A stretch of DNA of 46,464 nt from Methylococcales bacterium (GTDB lineage Bacteria; Pseudomonadota; Gammaproteobacteria; Methylococcales; Methylomonadaceae). Below, piece after piece: positions 35,890 through 46,173 of this stretch. Position 1 is the stretch's first letter; each line of letters opens with the position of its first letter. Below the pieces are notes generated by a model that made no database searches, was not told the DNA's origin, and saw nothing but the letters and a program-made list of their open reading frames with translations. The stretch is taken from contig QVQE01000054.1 in NCBI GenBank assembly GCA_003584865.1, forward strand, positions 1-46,464, written 5' to 3'. The position numbers and the translations under genes are program-made.

Positions 35890-36102
35890 ATGAACAACGA
35901 ATATACTGCAATAATAAAACAAGACGGCGATTGGTGGGTCGGTTGGATTGAGGAAATACAGGGAGTGAATTGTCAAGAAGCTACATACCGCGAACTACTC
36001 GACAGTTTAAAAATAACCTTACAGGAAGCCTTAACCTTTAATCGTGAAGAAGCATTATTAAATGCAGGGTCAGATTACCGAGAAGAACGTATTGCATTAT
36101 GA
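35890..36102 (+). CDS. HicB-type antitoxin (short form)
   Basis: 70 residues with the partial RNase H-like fold of HicB: YTAIIKQDGDWWVGWIEEIQGVNCQEATYRE, then LLDSLKITLQEALTFNRE. It lacks the C-terminal helix-turn-helix or ribbon DNA-binding domain of longer HicB proteins, so self-repression may be absent. It overlaps the hicA start by four bases (ATGA). Type II HicBA antitoxins neutralise the HicA RNase. Confidence 0.85.
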   Translation: MNNEYTAIIKQDGDWWVGWIEEIQGVNCQEATYRELLDSLKITLQEALTFNREEALLNAGSDYREERIAL

Positions 36103-36287
36103 AGCGTTCTGAGTTGATCAGATATTTAAACGCACACGGCTGTGAATTATTAAGAGAAGGTGGGCGGCATTCATGGTGGCAAAATCCCTTGCAAAACAAG
36201 CGTTCCGCTATTCCGCGTCACAATAAAGTAAGTGATATTTTAGCTAATAAGATTTGTAAAGATTTGGGTGTGAAGCCAGTTAAATAA
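36099..36287 (+). CDS. hicA: HicA-type mRNA interferase toxin
   Basis: 62 residues, a double-stranded-RNA-binding fold: MKRSELIRYLNAHGCELLRE, with the catalytic His in EGGRHSWWQNP. The end VSDILANKICKDLGVKP is typical. HicA cuts mRNA when free of HicB. The antitoxin gene comes first, which is the less common order in E. coli (hicA-hicB) but found elsewhere. It ends 73 bases before carB. Confidence 0.88.
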   Translation: MKRSELIRYLNAHGCELLREGGRHSWWQNPLQNKRSAIPRHNKVSDILANKICKDLGVKPVK

Positions 36288-36359
36288 CGCTACAAGTATC
36301 ATACTTTCAAAGAACTATCTCTAGCATATAGTAGAAAAACATAACATTAAAACAACAAC

Positions 36360-39300
36360 ATGCCAAAAAGAACTGACATAAAATCCATACTATTACTGGG
36401 CGCAGGCCCTATTGTCATCGGGCAAGCCTGTGAGTTTGATTATTCAGGTACGCAAGCCTGTAAAGCGCTCAGGGAAGAAGGTTATCGCGTTATTCTGGTG
36501 AACTCTAATCCTGCGACGATTATGACGGATCCTGATATGGCGGATGCTATTTATATCGAACCCATTGACTGGAAAACCGTTGAGAAGATTATAGCCAAGG
36601 AACGCCCCGATGCCATTTTGCCAACGATGGGTGGGCAAACGGCTTTGAACTGTGCCTTGGACTTGGATGCGAATGGTGTATTAGCCAAGTACAACGTAGA
36701 AATGATTGGTGCCACTAAAGAAGCCATTAATATGGCAGAAGATCGTCAGTTATTTAATGAGGCTATGGCACGTATCGGTTTTGAAGTGGCAAAATCAAAA
36801 ATTGCTCACTCCATGGAAGAAGCCTTAGCTGCGCAAAAAGAAGTCGGTTATCCAACGGTTGTGCGTCCGTCTTTTACTATGGGCGGAAGTGGTGGTGGCA
36901 TTGCCTATAATAAGCAAGAGTTTGTTGAGATTTGCGAGCGTGGTTTGTATTTATCGCCGACTAAAGAGTTATTGATTGAAGAATCTGTGTTGGGTTGGAA
37001 AGAATACGAAATGGAAGTGGTGCGTGATTCTAAAGATAACTGCATCATTGTGTGTTCTATTGAGAACTTTGATCCTATGGGTGTTCATACCGGTGATTCA
37101 ATTACCGTAGCACCTGCGCAAACCTTAACGGATAAGGAATATCAAATTCTGCGTAATGTTTCGATAGCGGTTTTACGTGAGATTGGTGTTGATACCGGTG
37201 GTTCTAACGTACAGGTAGCTATTAATCCAGTCAACGGTCGGATGATTGTGATTGAGATGAATCCACGGGTGTCTCGTTCATCTGCATTGGCCTCTAAAGC
37301 AACAGGTTTCCCCATTGCTAAAGTCGCGGCTAAATTAGCGGTAGGTTACACCCTGGATGAGTTGAAAAATGAAATCACTGGCGGAGCTACGCCTGCGTCC
37401 TTTGAACCGACGATTGATTACGTGGTAACTAAAGTGCCACGGTTTACCTTTGAGAAATTTCCGCAAGCTGATGATCGTTTAACCACACAAATGAAGTCAG
37501 TGGGCGAAGTCATGGCGATTGGTCGAACTTTCCAGGAGTCATTGCAAAAAGCCTTGCGTGGTTTAGAGATTGGCATTAGTGGTTTGGATGAAATTGTCGA
37601 CCTGAATGCCGATGATGCAAAAGAAAAGATGCACAGGGAAATGCGGCATCCGGGGCCAGACCGGTTATTGTATGTGGCGGATGCCTTTCGTAGCGGTATG
37701 TCGGTAGAGGAGATTCATGAGGTTTGTAAAATTGACCCTTGGTTCTTGGCTCAGCTTGAAGATTTGATTATTACTGAGCAATCCCTGTCCACGAAGACGC
37801 TGTCTACTCTAGTCGCTGGCGAGCTTTATAAGTTAAAGCGTAAAGGCTTCTCAGATAAGCGTATTGCTAAATTGCTGAATGCCTCTGAGAATGAAGTGCG
37901 TAATACCCGACATAAGCTGAATATTCGTCCAGTTTATAAGCGTATTGATTCCTGTGCGGCTGAATTTTCATCCGATACTGCGTACTTATATTCGACCTAT
38001 GATGAAGAGTGTGAAGCGCGGGTGTCTGATAAAGAAAAAATCATTATCTTAGGTGGTGGGCCTAATCGTATTGGTCAAGGGATTGAGTTCGATTATTGTT
38101 GTGTTCATGCGGCGTTAGCTCTGCGTGAAGACGGTTATGAAACCATTATGATTAACTGTAATCCTGAAACGGTTTCAACGGATTTTGATACCTCTGATCG
38201 CTTATATTTTGAATCTTTAACATTAGAGGATGTCTTGGAAATTGTGCATCTTGAAAAGCCTAAAGGCGTTATTGTTCAATACGGGGGTCAAACACCGTTA
38301 AAACTGGCTAGAGCCTTAGAGGCAGCGGGTGTGCCTATTATTGGTACTTCACCTGATTCCATTGATTTGGCAGAAGATAGAGAACGCTTCCAAAAGTTAT
38401 TAGAACGATTGGGATTAAAGCAACCGCCTAATGGCACGGCGCGTTCGATTGAGCAAGCGCTTATTGTCGCTAAAGAGTTGGGCTATCCTTTGGTGGTTAG
38501 GCCTTCTTATGTATTGGGTGGTCGTGGTATGGAAATAGTCTTCAATGACGAAGGCTTGCAGCGCTATATGAAAGAGGCAGTCAGTGTTTCGAATGATGCA
38601 CCTGTTTTACTTGATCGCTTTTTGGATGATGCGGTAGAAATGGATGTGGATGCTATCTATGACGGTGAGCGTATCTTGATTGGTGGTTTGATGGAGCATA
38701 TTGAACAAGCGGGTGTACACTCGGGTGATTCTGCCTGTTCGTTACCACCTTATGATCTTGCGCCCCGTATTCAGGATGAGTTACGTAAACAAGTGGCTAA
38801 AATGGCTGAAGCACTGGGTGTTAGGGGGTTAATGAATACTCAGTTCGCCATTCAGGGTGACGATATTTACGTACTTGAAGTGAATCCAAGAGCATCACGT
38901 ACTGCGCCATTCGTTTCTAAAGCGACCGGCTATCCCTTGGCAAAAATTGCCGCGCGGGTGATGGTGGGACAAACATTGGCGCAACAAGGTATGACTGAAG
39001 AACGTATCCCTGGTTACTATTCAGTTAAGGAAGCGGTGTTTCCTTTTGTGAAGTTTCCGGGGGTTGATCCTTTACTGGGCCCTGAAATGAAATCGACGGG
39101 CGAAGTAATGGGTGTTGGTAAAACCTTTGGTGAGGCTTTTGCCAAATCACAGCGGGCTGCGGGTGTCAGCTTGAATGAGAGTGGCAAAGTACTGATTAGT
39201 ATTCGTGACAATGATAAGTCTAAAGTGGCTGATATCGCGAAGATGTTGGTCGATAAAAAGTATGAGATTGTGGCTACAAATGGTACCGCAAAGTTTATTA

Positions 39301-39578
39301 GAGCCGCCGGTATTCCTTGTGAGGTCGTCTATAAGGTCAACGAAGGACGTCCGAATGCGGTTGATATGATTAAAAATGATCAGATTCAGTTGATCATTAA
39401 TACCACCGAAGGGAAAACCGCTATTTCAGACTCGTTCGCTATGCGTAGAGAAGCCTTGCAGCATAGAGTGGCTTATTATACGACGATGGCAGGTGCGCGG
39501 GCGGCTTGCTACGCCTTGGGTGAGTTAGAAGCAGGCGATGTGAATTGCTTGCAGGACTTACATAATAGTTTGATTTAA
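36360..39578 (+). CDS. carB: Carbamoyl-phosphate synthase large subunit
   Basis: 1072 residues, matching E. coli CarB (1073). Two homologous ATP-grasp halves: the first from [20 protein letters not shown] with [16 protein letters not shown], the second from [20 protein letters not shown] with [16 protein letters not shown]. The C-terminal MGS-like allosteric domain ([20 protein letters not shown]) binds effectors such as UMP and ornithine. It makes carbamoyl phosphate with CarA. It is separated from carA by the Uma2 and HicBA cassette. Confidence 0.98.
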   Translation: MPKRTDIKSILLLGAGPIVIGQACEFDYSGTQACKALREEGYRVILVNSNPATIMTDPDMADAIYIEPIDWKTVEKIIAKERPDAILPTMGGQTALNCALDLDANGVLAKYNVEMIGATKEAINMAEDRQLFNEAMARIGFEVAKSKIAHSMEEALAAQKEVGYPTVVRPSFTMGGSGGGIAYNKQEFVEICERGLYLSPTKELLIEESVLGWKEYEMEVVRDSKDNCIIVCSIENFDPMGVHTGDSITVAPAQTLTDKEYQILRNVSIAVLREIGVDTGGSNVQVAINPVNGRMIVIEMNPRVSRSSALASKATGFPIAKVAAKLAVGYTLDELKNEITGGATPASFEPTIDYVVTKVPRFTFEKFPQADDRLTTQMKSVGEVMAIGRTFQESLQKALRGLEIGISGLDEIVDLNADDAKEKMHREMRHPGPDRLLYVADAFRSGMSVEEIHEVCKIDPWFLAQLEDLIITEQSLSTKTLSTLVAGELYKLKRKGFSDKRIAKLLNASENEVRNTRHKLNIRPVYKRIDSCAAEFSSDTAYLYSTYDEECEARVSDKEKIIILGGGPNRIGQGIEFDYCCVHAALALREDGYETIMINCNPETVSTDFDTSDRLYFESLTLEDVLEIVHLEKPKGVIVQYGGQTPLKLARALEAAGVPIIGTSPDSIDLAEDRERFQKLLERLGLKQPPNGTARSIEQALIVAKELGYPLVVRPSYVLGGRGMEIVFNDEGLQRYMKEAVSVSNDAPVLLDRFLDDAVEMDVDAIYDGERILIGGLMEHIEQAGVHSGDSACSLPPYDLAPRIQDELRKQVAKMAEALGVRGLMNTQFAIQGDDIYVLEVNPRASRTAPFVSKATGYPLAKIAARVMVGQTLAQQGMTEERIPGYYSVKEAVFPFVKFPGVDPLLGPEMKSTGEVMGVGKTFGEAFAKSQRAAGVSLNESGKVLISIRDNDKSKVADIAKMLVDKKYEIVATNGTAKFIRAAGIPCEVVYKVNEGRPNAVDMIKNDQIQLIINTTEGKTAISDSFAMRREALQHRVAYYTTMAGARAACYALGELEAGDVNCLQDLHNSLI

Positions 39579-39659
39579 AAAGGTTAGTGGTAAAAAGCCC
39601 CATGTATTTTTTAACGGCGGCTTTTACACTATAAAGAAGATTAATGGAGCTTAAATAAA

Positions 39660-40136
39660 ATGAATAAAGTACCACTCACTGTAACAGGTGCTGAAAAACT
39701 GCGTGCAGAGTTGGATGAGTTAAAATCTGTTGTACGTCCGCGTATTATCGCGTCTATAGCCACAGCGCGTGCACACGGTGATTTAAAGGAAAATGCTGAA
39801 TATCATGCAGCAAAGGAGCAACAAAGTTTTGCAGAAGGACGTATCGCTGAAATTGAAGGCAAGTTATCTAATGCACAGATTATTGATGTGACCAAAGTCG
39901 ATGCTAATGGTCGAGTAGTGTTTGGAGCAACGGTTGAGATAGAAGATATTGAAGCTGAGAAAAGAGTGACCTATCAGATTGTCGGAGAAGACGAAGCCAG
40001 TATTAAAGAGGGACGTATTTCGATTGGCTCACCGATTGCGCGGGCTTTGATTGGAAAAGAAGTCGAGGATGTAGTGACGGTTAAAGCGCCCGGCGGTGAT
40101 GTTGATTACGAGATTCTTTCAATTAAGTATATTTAA
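39660..40136 (+). CDS. greA: Transcription elongation factor GreA
   Basis: 158 residues, as in E. coli. The N-terminal coiled coil carries the acidic tip [17 protein letters not shown] (residues near 40), which reaches into RNA polymerase to cause transcript cleavage. The C-terminal FKBP-like domain has [24 protein letters not shown] lies before the ATG. It follows carB by 81 bases, the common gammaproteobacterial order. Confidence 0.97.
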   Translation: MNKVPLTVTGAEKLRAELDELKSVVRPRIIASIATARAHGDLKENAEYHAAKEQQSFAEGRIAEIEGKLSNAQIIDVTKVDANGRVVFGATVEIEDIEAEKRVTYQIVGEDEASIKEGRISIGSPIARALIGKEVEDVVTVKAPGGDVDYEILSIKYI

Positions 40137-40161
40137 TTGATTAAGCGTAGGTATTCAGTTC

Positions 40162-40212
40162 CCCTCTTTGAAAAAGAGGGATTGGGGGAGATTTTATTAG
40201 ATAAATCCCCCC
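40162..40212. repeat. Tandem hairpins between convergent greA and yhbY
   Basis: CCCTCTTT (40162-40169) with AAAGAGGG (40173-40180), then GGGGGA (40184-40189) with AAATCCCCCC (40203-40212), form two neighbouring stems. They have C/G runs and no T-tract. They may close the converging transcripts, and they resemble a dispersed palindromic repeat family (inference; only one copy is in the window). Confidence 0.55.
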
Positions 40213-40227
40213 GCGTCTTGCTTATGC

Positions 40228-40494
40228 TTACTTATTTGGATTTAATCGATAAATAACGGCGATTTGACCAATAGTTTGAATAAGTTCTGCGCATGCTTCT
40301 GTACACATTTGCTCAATAATTAACTTTCGATCATCGCGTTCTGCACGTATTTTTACTTTAAGTAGTTCGTGTGTGTTAAGCGCTATGTCTAGTTCCGCAA
40401 GTACAGCGGCAGTAAGACCTGATTGACCAATCATAACAACCGGTTTTAAAGTGTGAGCCTCAGCTCGGCGTTTTTTCTTGTCTGCAGTGTTCAC
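40228..40494 (-). CDS. yhbY: CRM-domain RNA-binding protein YhbY
   Basis: 88 residues, a single CRM (YhbY) RNA-binding domain linked to 50S ribosome assembly. Motif KPVVMIGQSGLTAAVLAEL has the GxxG loop. LNTHELLKVKIRAERDDRK follows the family. Reverse strand, diverging from rlmE by 46 bases, as in E. coli and relatives. Confidence 0.94.
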   Translation of the reverse strand: MNTADKKKRRAEAHTLKPVVMIGQSGLTAAVLAELDIALNTHELLKVKIRAERDDRKLIIEQMCTEACAELIQTIGQIAVIYRLNPNK

Positions 40495-40540
40495 TCGTTA
40501 TTCCTAAATCAAAAAGTTACCATGCACTATACAACATATT

Positions 40541-41161
40541 ATGGGTCGAAGTAAAAGCAGTAGTCGCTGGATGGCAGAACATTTTGAAGATGAGTATGTC
40601 AAAATGGCTCAGGCTCACGGCTATCGGTCGCGAGCTGTGTTTAAGCTAAAAGAAATTCAGGAGAAGGATCAATTGATTAAACCGGGGATGAATATTGTTG
40701 ACTTGGGAGCAGCACCCGGTGGCTGGTCTCAGTATGCAAGGCAGTTGATGGGTAAAAAGAATAAATTGGTGGCTTTGGATATTTTGCCTATGGATGCCTT
40801 GGAGGGGGTAGAGTTTATTCAAGGTGACTTTCGGGAAGATTCTGTGTTTGAGCAACTTCAGGTTGCTTTAGCGGAGGCACCTGTTACATTGGTCATGTCG
40901 GATATGGCGCCCAATATGAGTGGTAATAAAGCCGTTGATATGCCTAGGGCTATTTATTTAGGGGAACTGGCTTTAGAAACTGCAAGGGCCATTCTAAGTA
41001 AAGAGGGTTGTTTCTTGGTAAAGTTGTTTCATGGTGAAGGCTTCGAGGCGTTTTATCAAGATGTACAGCAAAGTTTTTCAAAAGTAGTTATCAGAAAGCC
41101 TAAAGCATCAAGGCCACGCAGTAATGAAGTTTATATTTTGGCGAAAGGGTTTAAATCATAG
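40541..41161 (+). CDS. rlmE: 23S rRNA 2'-O-methyltransferase RlmE (FtsJ)
   Basis: Methylates U2552 of 23S rRNA in the large subunit. 206 residues. SAM motif [19 protein letters not shown]; the K-D-K-E catalytic set is in [14 protein letters not shown] (K), [13 protein letters not shown] (D), [12 protein letters not shown] (K), and [15 protein letters not shown] (E). It is read towards ftsH, the standard pairing, with a 140-base gap that seems to hold a separate promoter. Confidence 0.97.
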   Translation: MGRSKSSSRWMAEHFEDEYVKMAQAHGYRSRAVFKLKEIQEKDQLIKPGMNIVDLGAAPGGWSQYARQLMGKKNKLVALDILPMDALEGVEFIQGDFREDSVFEQLQVALAEAPVTLVMSDMAPNMSGNKAVDMPRAIYLGELALETARAILSKEGCFLVKLFHGEGFEAFYQDVQQSFSKVVIRKPKASRPRSNEVYILAKGFKS

Positions 41162-41249
41162 AATGCTGCCCTTATATCTGCAAAACGAGAATTTTGCCTG
41201 ACTTTAGACTAAGTTCAAGATAAATAACGACGGTCAGGAAGATGACTCC

Positions 41250-41258
41250 TGATATAAT
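41250..41258 (+). promoter_or_regulatory. Extended -10 promoter for ftsH
   Basis: TGATATAAT, an exact extended -10 (the same nine bases as at carA), lies 47 bases before the ftsH start. No clear -35 is seen, and I found no heat-shock sigma-32 boxes. It may allow ftsH to be expressed apart from rlmE. Confidence 0.5.
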
Positions 41259-41304
41259 TAATCAGTTTTTTAAACCGACAGCCGTTCGGGGCTAGGGTGT
41301 GTTT

Positions 41305-43233
41305 GTGAATGATATGGTAAAAAATATAATCCTGTGGGTGGTCATCGCTGTGGTGTTGATGACTCTGTTTAACAATTTTGGCTCACAAGGAGAAAGAATC
41401 GATTCATCATTATCCTATTCGCAATTCATTGAGTCAGTGAAGGCGGGTCAGGTACAACAGGTGATGATTGATGAACACATTATCAAGGGTAAAACCCAGA
41501 ATGGTCAAGTTTTTAAAACTTATGCACCGAATGATGCCCATTTAATTGATGATCTGTTAGCGAATAATGTCGATATCAAAGCCGTTCCGCCAGAACAACC
41601 TTCGTTGTTAATGCAGTTATTGGTTTCTTTTGGGCCGATGCTATTGTTGATTGCTGTCTGGGTCTTTTTTATGAGGCAGATGCAAGGTGGCGGTGCGGGT
41701 GGTCGAGGTGCTATGAGCTTTGGTAAAAGTAAAGCCCGTATGCTTGAAGAAGATCAGATTAAAGTCACTTTTGCTGATGTGGCCGGTTGTGATGAGGCCA
41801 AAGAAGAAGTGGTAGAAATGGTCGACTTCCTTAAAGATCCTGCAAAATATCAAAAGCTGGGTGGCAAGATTCCACGTGGGGCATTAATGATTGGGCCTCC
41901 AGGAACGGGAAAGACATTGTTAGCCAGAGCGATTGCAGGTGAAGCTAAAGTACCGTTCTTTACTATTTCCGGTTCTGACTTTGTTGAGATGTTTGTAGGG
42001 GTCGGTGCTTCGCGTGTTCGTGATATGTTTGAGCAAGCCAAGAAACATGCACCCTGTATCATTTTTATTGATGAAATTGATGCGGTCGGTCGTCAACGTG
42101 GCGCGGGTTTAGGCGGCGGTAATGATGAGCGTGAACAAACCTTAAACCAGTTACTGGTTGAAATGGATGGTTTTGAAGGTAATGAAGGCATTATCGTTAT
42201 TGCTGCAACTAACCGCCCAGATGTATTGGATAAGGCATTGTTACGTCCGGGTCGCTTTGATCGCCAGGTCACAGTGGGTTTACCTGATGTGAGGGGGCGT
42301 GAGCAAATTCTGAATGTACACATGAAAAAAGTGCCTTCCGATAATGATGTTCAAGTTAAATATATTGCGCAAGGTACACCCGGGTTTTCTGGTGCGGACT
42401 TGGCAAATTTAATTAATGAGGCTGCCTTATTCGCTGCCAGAATGAATAAGCGTGTGGTCAACATGGCTGATTTGGAAAAAGCTAAAGATAAGTTGATTAT
42501 GGGTGCTGAGCGTCACACCATGGTCATGGATGAAAAAGAAAAGAAAATGACAGCCTATCATGAGGCTGGACATGCCATTGTTGGTAAATTAGTCCCAGAA
42601 CACGACCCAGTTTATAAAGTGAGTATCATGCCAAGAGGTCGGGCTTTAGGTGTCACTATGTTTCTGCCAGAACGAGATCAGTACAGCGCCAGTAAACAAA
42701 AACTGGATAGTATGATTTCAAGTTTGTATGGTGGACGTATTGCAGAAGAAGTTGTATTCGGCTGGGAACAGGTGAGTACTGGCGCTTCTAATGATATTGA
42801 ACGGGCGACTGAGCTAGCCAGGAATATGGTGACCAAGTGGGGTTTATCCCAACGCTTAGGGCCATTATCTTATAGTGAAGAAGAAGGTGAGGTTTTTCTG
42901 GGGCGTTCTGTGACCCAGCATAAAACAGTTGCAGAAGAAACGTCCCATACTATTGATGAAGAAATTCGTTCGTTTATCGATAGAAACTATGAGCGTGCTG
43001 AACGTATCTTAAAAGAAAATATTGATATTTTGCATTCGATGGCTGCGGCATTAATGAAATATGAAACGATTGATAAGTTTCAAATTGATGATTTGATGGC
43101 TCGTAAACCGGTAAGAGATCCTCAAGGTTGGGATGATAAGCCGCCTCGTGGTGATATTAATGTTGACGAAAAAAAAGGGCTCGATGAGAAGCAAAACGAT
43201 AAAGCTATTGGGCATACTGCAGAACAAAATTAA
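41305..43233 (+). CDS. ftsH: ATP-dependent zinc metalloprotease FtsH
   Basis: A membrane-bound AAA+ protease that degrades membrane proteins, sigma-32 and LpxC. From the ORF start (41299) numbering, membrane helices lie at about 8-26 and 106-126, Walker A GPPGTGKT at 199-206, Walker [11 protein letters not shown] near 255, and the zinc site HEAGH at 421-425. It is 642 residues long with the GTG at 41305. AGGG is seven bases before that codon but only one base before the GTG at 41299, so I take 41305; ATG 41314 is another option. Confidence 0.95.
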   Translation: MNDMVKNIILWVVIAVVLMTLFNNFGSQGERIDSSLSYSQFIESVKAGQVQQVMIDEHIIKGKTQNGQVFKTYAPNDAHLIDDLLANNVDIKAVPPEQPSLLMQLLVSFGPMLLLIAVWVFFMRQMQGGGAGGRGAMSFGKSKARMLEEDQIKVTFADVAGCDEAKEEVVEMVDFLKDPAKYQKLGGKIPRGALMIGPPGTGKTLLARAIAGEAKVPFFTISGSDFVEMFVGVGASRVRDMFEQAKKHAPCIIFIDEIDAVGRQRGAGLGGGNDEREQTLNQLLVEMDGFEGNEGIIVIAATNRPDVLDKALLRPGRFDRQVTVGLPDVRGREQILNVHMKKVPSDNDVQVKYIAQGTPGFSGADLANLINEAALFAARMNKRVVNMADLEKAKDKLIMGAERHTMVMDEKEKKMTAYHEAGHAIVGKLVPEHDPVYKVSIMPRGRALGVTMFLPERDQYSASKQKLDSMISSLYGGRIAEEVVFGWEQVSTGASNDIERATELARNMVTKWGLSQRLGPLSYSEEEGEVFLGRSVTQHKTVAEETSHTIDEEIRSFIDRNYERAERILKENIDILHSMAAALMKYETIDKFQIDDLMARKPVRDPQGWDDKPPRGDINVDEKKGLDEKQNDKAIGHTAEQN

Positions 43234-43252
43234 TTTGTTTTGACTATAGAAT

Positions 43253-43282
43253 AAGGAGAGGCCTGCTGCCTCTCCTTTTTTT
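43253..43282 (+). terminator. Strong intrinsic terminator after ftsH
   Basis: AAGGAGAGGC (43253-43262) and GCCTCTCCTT (43268-43277) form a perfect 10-bp stem with loop CTGCT. T-rich sequence follows. It separates ftsH from glmM. Confidence 0.92.
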
Positions 43283-43363
43283 ATTGTGTTGAAGCTTGAT
43301 TATTGTAAGTTTTGATTGGTATTTTATAGGGTAAATCTCTATATTTTTAGAATGGTGAGTTTT

Positions 43364-44710
43364 ATGGTTATGGAAAGAAAATATTTCGGTACAGATGGTA
43401 TTAGGGGTAAGGTGGGTGAGTTTCCAATTACAGCAGATTTCTTACTGAAGCTCGGTTGGGCAGCAGGGAGAGTTTTTGCCAGTGAGGGGCATGGCTTTGT
43501 TCTTGTCGGTAAGGACACGCGTATTTCGGGGTATATGTTTGAATCTGCTTTGGAGGCGGGCTTATCTGCGGCGGGTGTAGATACTCGTATGTTAGGGCCC
43601 ATGCCGACGCCAGGGGTTGCTTATTTGACGCGTACCTTAAGGGCAAAAGCAGGTATTGTGATTAGTGCTTCACATAATCCTTATTATGATAATGGCGTGA
43701 AGTTTTTCTCAGTACAAGGTACCAAGTTGCCTGATGATATAGAAGAAAAAATCGAGTATTATATCGACTCTCCTATGACAACGGTGGAATCGTCGGAATT
43801 GGGTAAGGCAAAGAGAGTGGTTGATGCTTCGGGTCGTTATATTGAGTTTTGTAAGGCAAGTATCCCAACACGGTTTGATTTTAGCGGTATGAAGGTGGTT
43901 GTGGACTGTGCTAATGGTGCGACCTATCATATTGCTCCGCATGTGTTTAGTGAAGTAGGTGCGGAAGTGATTGTCATCGGAGCCGATCCTAATGGGCTTA
44001 ACATAAATGATGACTGTGGGGCGACAAAGCCTCAAAAATTAGTTGCCGCAGTATTGGCTCATCAGGCCGATATTGGTATTGCTTTGGATGGTGATGGTGA
44101 CCGGTTAATTATGGTTGATCACAAGGGCGAAGTGGTTGATGGTGATGAGCTTATTTACATTATTGCAAAATCAAAATTAACAGCAGGTCAGTTAGTTGGG
44201 CCGGTTGTTGGTACGTTAATGACAAATCTAGGTATGGAGCATGGTCTTGATCGCTTGGGCGTCAGGCTCTTAAGAGCAAAAGTAGGTGATCGTTACGTGT
44301 TGGAGATGATGGCTGATCATGATGGAATTCTCGGTGGAGAAAGCTCCGGACATATTATCTGTTTGGATAAAACTACGACGGGTGATGGTATAATTGCCGC
44401 GTTGCAAGTCTTGGCGGAGATGTATGATAGCGGTAAAAGCTTATTTGAGTTGAAGTTGGGTATGCAAAAATATCCGCAGGTGCTACTTAATATTAAGACC
44501 GGCAAAACGGTTGATTTGAGTAATAATACAGTGATACAAAAAGCGGTGTCTGCGGCTGAAAACAAGTTAGGTGATAAGGGACGTGTCTTACTAAGAGCCT
44601 CAGGAACGGAGCCTTTAATCCGTGTTATGGTTGAAGGTGAGTCCGAAACTTTAGTCAATAATTTAGCTCAGGAATTGGCCGAAGGTGTTAAGAAAGTAAT
44701 CGATGCTTGA
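43364..44710 (+). CDS. glmM: Phosphoglucosamine mutase GlmM
   Basis: Turns glucosamine-6-phosphate into glucosamine-1-phosphate, leading to UDP-GlcNAc for wall and LPS. 448 residues from this ATG. It opens [20 protein letters not shown], has the active-site serine in [19 protein letters not shown], the metal loop [14 protein letters not shown], and the phosphate-binding end [18 protein letters not shown]. The track ORF starts at a TTG far upstream without support. GGTGAG lies just before; ATG 43370 is an equal choice. It stands after a terminator and so needs its own promoter. Confidence 0.95.
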   Translation: MVMERKYFGTDGIRGKVGEFPITADFLLKLGWAAGRVFASEGHGFVLVGKDTRISGYMFESALEAGLSAAGVDTRMLGPMPTPGVAYLTRTLRAKAGIVISASHNPYYDNGVKFFSVQGTKLPDDIEEKIEYYIDSPMTTVESSELGKAKRVVDASGRYIEFCKASIPTRFDFSGMKVVVDCANGATYHIAPHVFSEVGAEVIVIGADPNGLNINDDCGATKPQKLVAAVLAHQADIGIALDGDGDRLIMVDHKGEVVDGDELIYIIAKSKLTAGQLVGPVVGTLMTNLGMEHGLDRLGVRLLRAKVGDRYVLEMMADHDGILGGESSGHIICLDKTTTGDGIIAALQVLAEMYDSGKSLFELKLGMQKYPQVLLNIKTGKTVDLSNNTVIQKAVSAAENKLGDKGRVLLRASGTEPLIRVMVEGESETLVNNLAQELAEGVKKVIDA

Positions 44711-44767
44711 ATTATGAGTTATAAGGCTATATCATTAGCGGTTTGATTCTTTGTGGGAGTAATGTTG

Positions 44768-45514
44768 ATGCGTCGGTCTCTGGTGGTCGGAAATTGGAAA
44801 ATGAATGGAACTCGCGAGAGTTCTGAGTCGCTTGCAAAAGGTATTGTTGCAGGCTTAGGTTCAAATCATGCGGATATCGCAGTCTGTGCGCCTTACGTTT
44901 ACTTGCCCTATATCGCTGAAGTGGTAAAAGGTACTGCGTTAGCATTGGGTTCACAAAATGTTGCTGATCAGTCTTCAGGAGCCTATACAGGCGAAATTTC
45001 AGCGACTATGCTGAAAGAAATTGGTGTCACCTATGCGTTGGTGGGTCACTCTGAAAGACGTAGCTATTACGGCGATACGGATGCCTCTGTTGCGGCTCGT
45101 TTTAAACAGGCGCAAGCACAAGATGTTGTACCTATTCTTTGTGTGGGTGAGACGTTGGAAGAACGTGAACAAGACAAGACTTTTGCAGTTATTAATGAGC
45201 AATTGGATGCAGTGATTGATCTAGTTGGCATTGCTGCATTTGATGCGGCAGTGATTGCTTATGAGCCTGTTTGGGCCATTGGTACAGGAAAAACAGCAAC
45301 TGACGAGCAAGCGCAAGAAGTTCATTATTATATTCGCCAATATATTGCAGCAAAAGATCAGTCGATTGCTGATAAAATACAAATTTTATACGGCGGTAGC
45401 GCTAAGCCGGATAATGCAAAAGGTTTATTTGCCATGCCTGATATTGATGGTGGCTTAATAGGTGGGGCTTCCTTGGATGCGGAATCCTTTTTAAAGATTT
45501 TTAATTCGATTTAG
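44768..45514 (+). CDS. tpiA: Triosephosphate isomerase
   Basis: Interconverts dihydroxyacetone phosphate and glyceraldehyde-3-phosphate. 248 residues. Motifs: VGNWKMNGT (catalytic Lys), ALVGHSERRSYYG (His), AYEPVWAIGTGKTATDEQAQ (Glu), and the phosphate loop YGGSAKPDNAKGL. I take the ATG at MRRSLVVGNWK, with GGGAG eight bases before, not the GTG of the track five codons earlier. It is in line with glmM and secG. Confidence 0.97.
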   Translation: MRRSLVVGNWKMNGTRESSESLAKGIVAGLGSNHADIAVCAPYVYLPYIAEVVKGTALALGSQNVADQSSGAYTGEISATMLKEIGVTYALVGHSERRSYYGDTDASVAARFKQAQAQDVVPILCVGETLEEREQDKTFAVINEQLDAVIDLVGIAAFDAAVIAYEPVWAIGTGKTATDEQAQEVHYYIRQYIAAKDQSIADKIQILYGGSAKPDNAKGLFAMPDIDGGLIGGASLDAESFLKIFNSI

Positions 45515-45530
45515 AGCAGTTTAGACTTTC

Positions 45531-45980
45531 ATGTATCAGGTAATTATCGTTATTCATGTGTTGCTGGGTTTAGGTATTATTGGTTTAATATTAATGCAGC
45601 AAGGTAAGGGAGCAGATGCGGGTGCCACTTTTGGTACGGGTTCTGCGGGTTCTGTTTTTGGTGCTCAGGGAGCGGCTTCATTTTTGTCTCGTGCTACTGC
45701 AATTTTAGCAACATTGTTTTTTATAACAAGCTTGGGGCTTGCGGTCATTAATGGGCACAAAGGTGCAGCATTTGACCTTATTACAGGCAGTAGTGACAGC
45801 GAAAGCGCTGTTGATGTTGCTGGACAAAAAGAGGTAAACACACAAGCTGAAGTGCCATCAGTTCCAGAAGTTAAGTCAGCTTCTGAAGCTAAAGTTGATG
45901 CACCTGTTCCTAGTGCAGAGATTAAAAACACAGAAGTACCTAAAGCCGAAGAGTTGAAGACGATAGGTGAAGGTAAATAA
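45531..45980 (+). CDS. secG: Preprotein translocase subunit SecG
   Basis: A small subunit of the SecYEG channel. 149 residues: two membrane helices (about 2-24 and 52-73) joined by the conserved QQGKGADAGATFGTGSAGSVFGAQG loop. A hydrophilic Ala/Glu/Lys/Val-rich tail (KEVNTQAEVPSVPEVKSASE) makes it longer than E. coli SecG (110). It is followed by tRNA-Leu after 40 bases, the classical layout. Confidence 0.95.
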   Translation: MYQVIIVIHVLLGLGIIGLILMQQGKGADAGATFGTGSAGSVFGAQGAASFLSRATAILATLFFITSLGLAVINGHKGAAFDLITGSSDSESAVDVAGQKEVNTQAEVPSVPEVKSASEAKVDAPVPSAEIKNTEVPKAEELKTIGEGK

Positions 45981-46020
45981 ATCTTTGTTGAATTTGGATA
46001 AGGATGTAATAAAAGTTTAT

Positions 46021-46105
46021 GCCGACGTGGTGGAATTGGTAGACACGCCATCTTGAGGGGGTGGTGACGCAAGTCGTGCCGGTTCAAATCCGGCCGCCGG
46101 TACCA
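46021..46105 (+). tRNA. tRNA-Leu (GAG)
   Basis: An 85-base class II tRNA closely like E. coli tRNA-Leu(GAG). It has acceptor GCCGACG/CGCCGGT, D arm GTGGAATTGGTAGACAC, anticodon loop TTGAGGG in stem CCATC/GGTGG (anticodon GAG, reading CUC/CUU), a short variable arm with stem GAC/GTC, T arm GCCGG-TTCAAAT-CCGGC, and an encoded CCA. Position 5 (A) faces C68 in the acceptor stem, one mismatch. It is located after secG, a conserved position. Confidence 0.95.
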
Positions 46106-46138
46106 AATAGGGGTTCTAAGAGACCCAACGAAGTATTA

Positions 46139-46173
46139 AAGCCCACATGTTACCTGACTTGTGGGCTTTTTTA
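46139..46173 (+). terminator. Intrinsic terminator after tRNA-Leu
   Basis: AAGCCCACA (46139-46147) and TGTGGGCTT (46160-46168) pair perfectly, followed by a T-run. It ends the secG/tRNA transcript. Confidence 0.92.

Noticed and set aside
44727-45202. Reverse and out-of-frame ORFs over tpiA
   Set aside because: Shadows of the well-supported tpiA gene.
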